From the NCBI GenBank assembly GCA_945906715.1, contig CAMDRK010000038.1, forward strand, positions 1 through 13,557: a stretch of 13,557 nucleotides of DNA, written 5' to 3'. A program made the translations under genes and the position numbers. The notes beneath the pieces are model-generated. The model was given only the letters and a program-made list of their open reading frames with translations, did not search any database and had not been told where the DNA came from. This document shows positions 13,250 through 13,557 of the stretch, piece by piece (the first letter of the stretch is position 1; each line of letters starts with the position of its first letter). The DNA is from Nitrospira lenta. GTDB taxonomy: Bacteria > Nitrospirota > Nitrospiria > Nitrospirales > Nitrospiraceae.

Positions 13250-13340
13250 CTGGTTGGCCGGCCTTTCTGGTCTGTCTGGTTCCTCTGGATGAATTTCCAG
13301 TCCGATCAACCAAACAAACCAAATAGACCAGATGAACCAG
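13250..13340. repeat. GT/CA-rich intergenic hairpin repeat, copy 2 (possible bidirectional terminator)
   Basis: Positions 13266-13288 pair with 13310-13332 (23 positions, 18 Watson-Crick pairs, one G-T, four mismatches) around a 21-nt loop. An outer CTGGTT (13250-13255) also pairs with AACCAG (13335-13340) across an asymmetric bulge. The word content (CTGGTT, AACCAAACAAACC, AGATGAACC) is the same as in copy 1 at 150-235. It lies between the converging ends of the large permease gene (13157) and the lemA-family gene (13380). Nothing else is recognised between 13158 and 13379. Confidence 0.7.
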
Positions 13341-13379
13341 CATTCGTTGGACACGCGCAGTGGGAACGAATGGTGTGGG

Positions 13380-13557
13380 CTATGCTGCCACTTGCCTACG
13401 ATTGGCAAAAACGAGTGGCTTGTCCTTGCGGTCGGATGGCGCCACTGTCAGCAACGGCCTTGCTGTATATCCGACTTCCTGTGCCACCCAGAGCGTCGGG
13501 ATCTGTTGGATGGCGATGTTGTACAGGTTGACCGAGTCGTTATAAAACTCGCGTCGA
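13380..13557 (-). CDS. lemA: LemA family protein, C-terminal part (cut by window edge)
   Basis: On the minus strand an open frame enters from the right edge and runs 58 codons to TAG (13382-13380). It starts RREFYNDSVNLYNIAIQQIP and continues TLWVAQEVGYTARPLL. This is the well-conserved C-terminal helix and following segment of LemA family proteins (R.FYND.V..YN..I..FP...VA...G). These are small proteins of unknown biochemical role with an N-terminal membrane anchor and an alpha-helical bundle. The tail after residue 37 of this fragment is not conserved in the family. Only the 3' end is visible, so start, length and integrity are unknown. It converges with the large permease gene. Confidence 0.82.
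   Translation of the reverse strand, partial: RREFYNDSVNLYNIAIQQIPTLWVAQEVGYTARPLLTVAPSDRKDKPLVFANRRQVAA

Noticed and set aside
1..13557. CRISPR array, tRNA, rRNA or prophage block
   Set aside because: No regularly spaced identical repeats, no cloverleaf or rRNA-like segments, and rusA-like and excisionase-like genes occur without integrase or structural phage genes.

Overview
The window reads as an ordinary stretch of bacterial chromosome with tightly packed genes, moderately high GC and two accessory edges. I think it comes from a Nitrospira-like (Nitrospirota) bacterium. This is a guess from general resemblance: the gene styles (RusA-like protein next to MraZ, a ComEA-type HhH lipoprotein, orphan LuxR-type mini-regulators) and the intergenic hairpins built from TTCGAAG/TTCGAGG and GCCTCAC units. 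No marker gene proves it.

Layout: (1) 1-144, the 5' end of an IS5-family transposase gene running off the left edge. (2) 150-235, a GT/CA-rich hairpin repeat, then uppP (254-1132, minus), the undecaprenyl-diphosphate phosphatase. (3) 1414-2118, a lipoprotein with a coiled coil and a C-terminal helix-hairpin-helix domain, closed by a clear Rho-independent terminator (2143-2183). (4) 2269-5665, a MacA/MacB-type efflux set: membrane fusion protein, ATPase and FtsX/MacB permease. A repeat element splits the first two genes, while the last two abut with no gap. (5) 5712-8209, a minus-strand run transcribed comF, fmdB, small helix-turn-helix gene, mraZ, rusA-like. The last two share the junction TAATG, and a good promoter candidate precedes the HTH gene. 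(6) 8438-13157, a second LolD/FtsX-type ABC system whose ATPase gene (8438-9136) and likely partner permease gene (10539-13157) are separated by a class 1A dihydroorotate dehydrogenase gene (overlapping the ATPase by 4 nt) and a minus-strand LuxR-type HTH gene. (7) 13266-13332, a second GT/CA-rich hairpin between converging genes, then the 3' end of a lemA-family gene entering from the right edge (13380-13557, minus).

The functional themes are envelope maintenance (UppP, two ABC systems of the MacB/FtsX superfamily, an outer-membrane-type lipoprotein, LemA), nucleotide metabolism (class 1A PyrD, the ComF phosphoribosyltransferase fold) and DNA transactions (HhH, ComF, RusA-like).

The most unexpected structure is intergenic. 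The same composite element (a CGWCGCACGTGACCCAA box followed by a TTCGAAGTTC-type inverted repeat) sits directly upstream of both ABC ATPase genes, and another hairpin family sits just past the 3' ends of uppP and of the large permease gene. I found no tRNA, rRNA, CRISPR array or prophage block.
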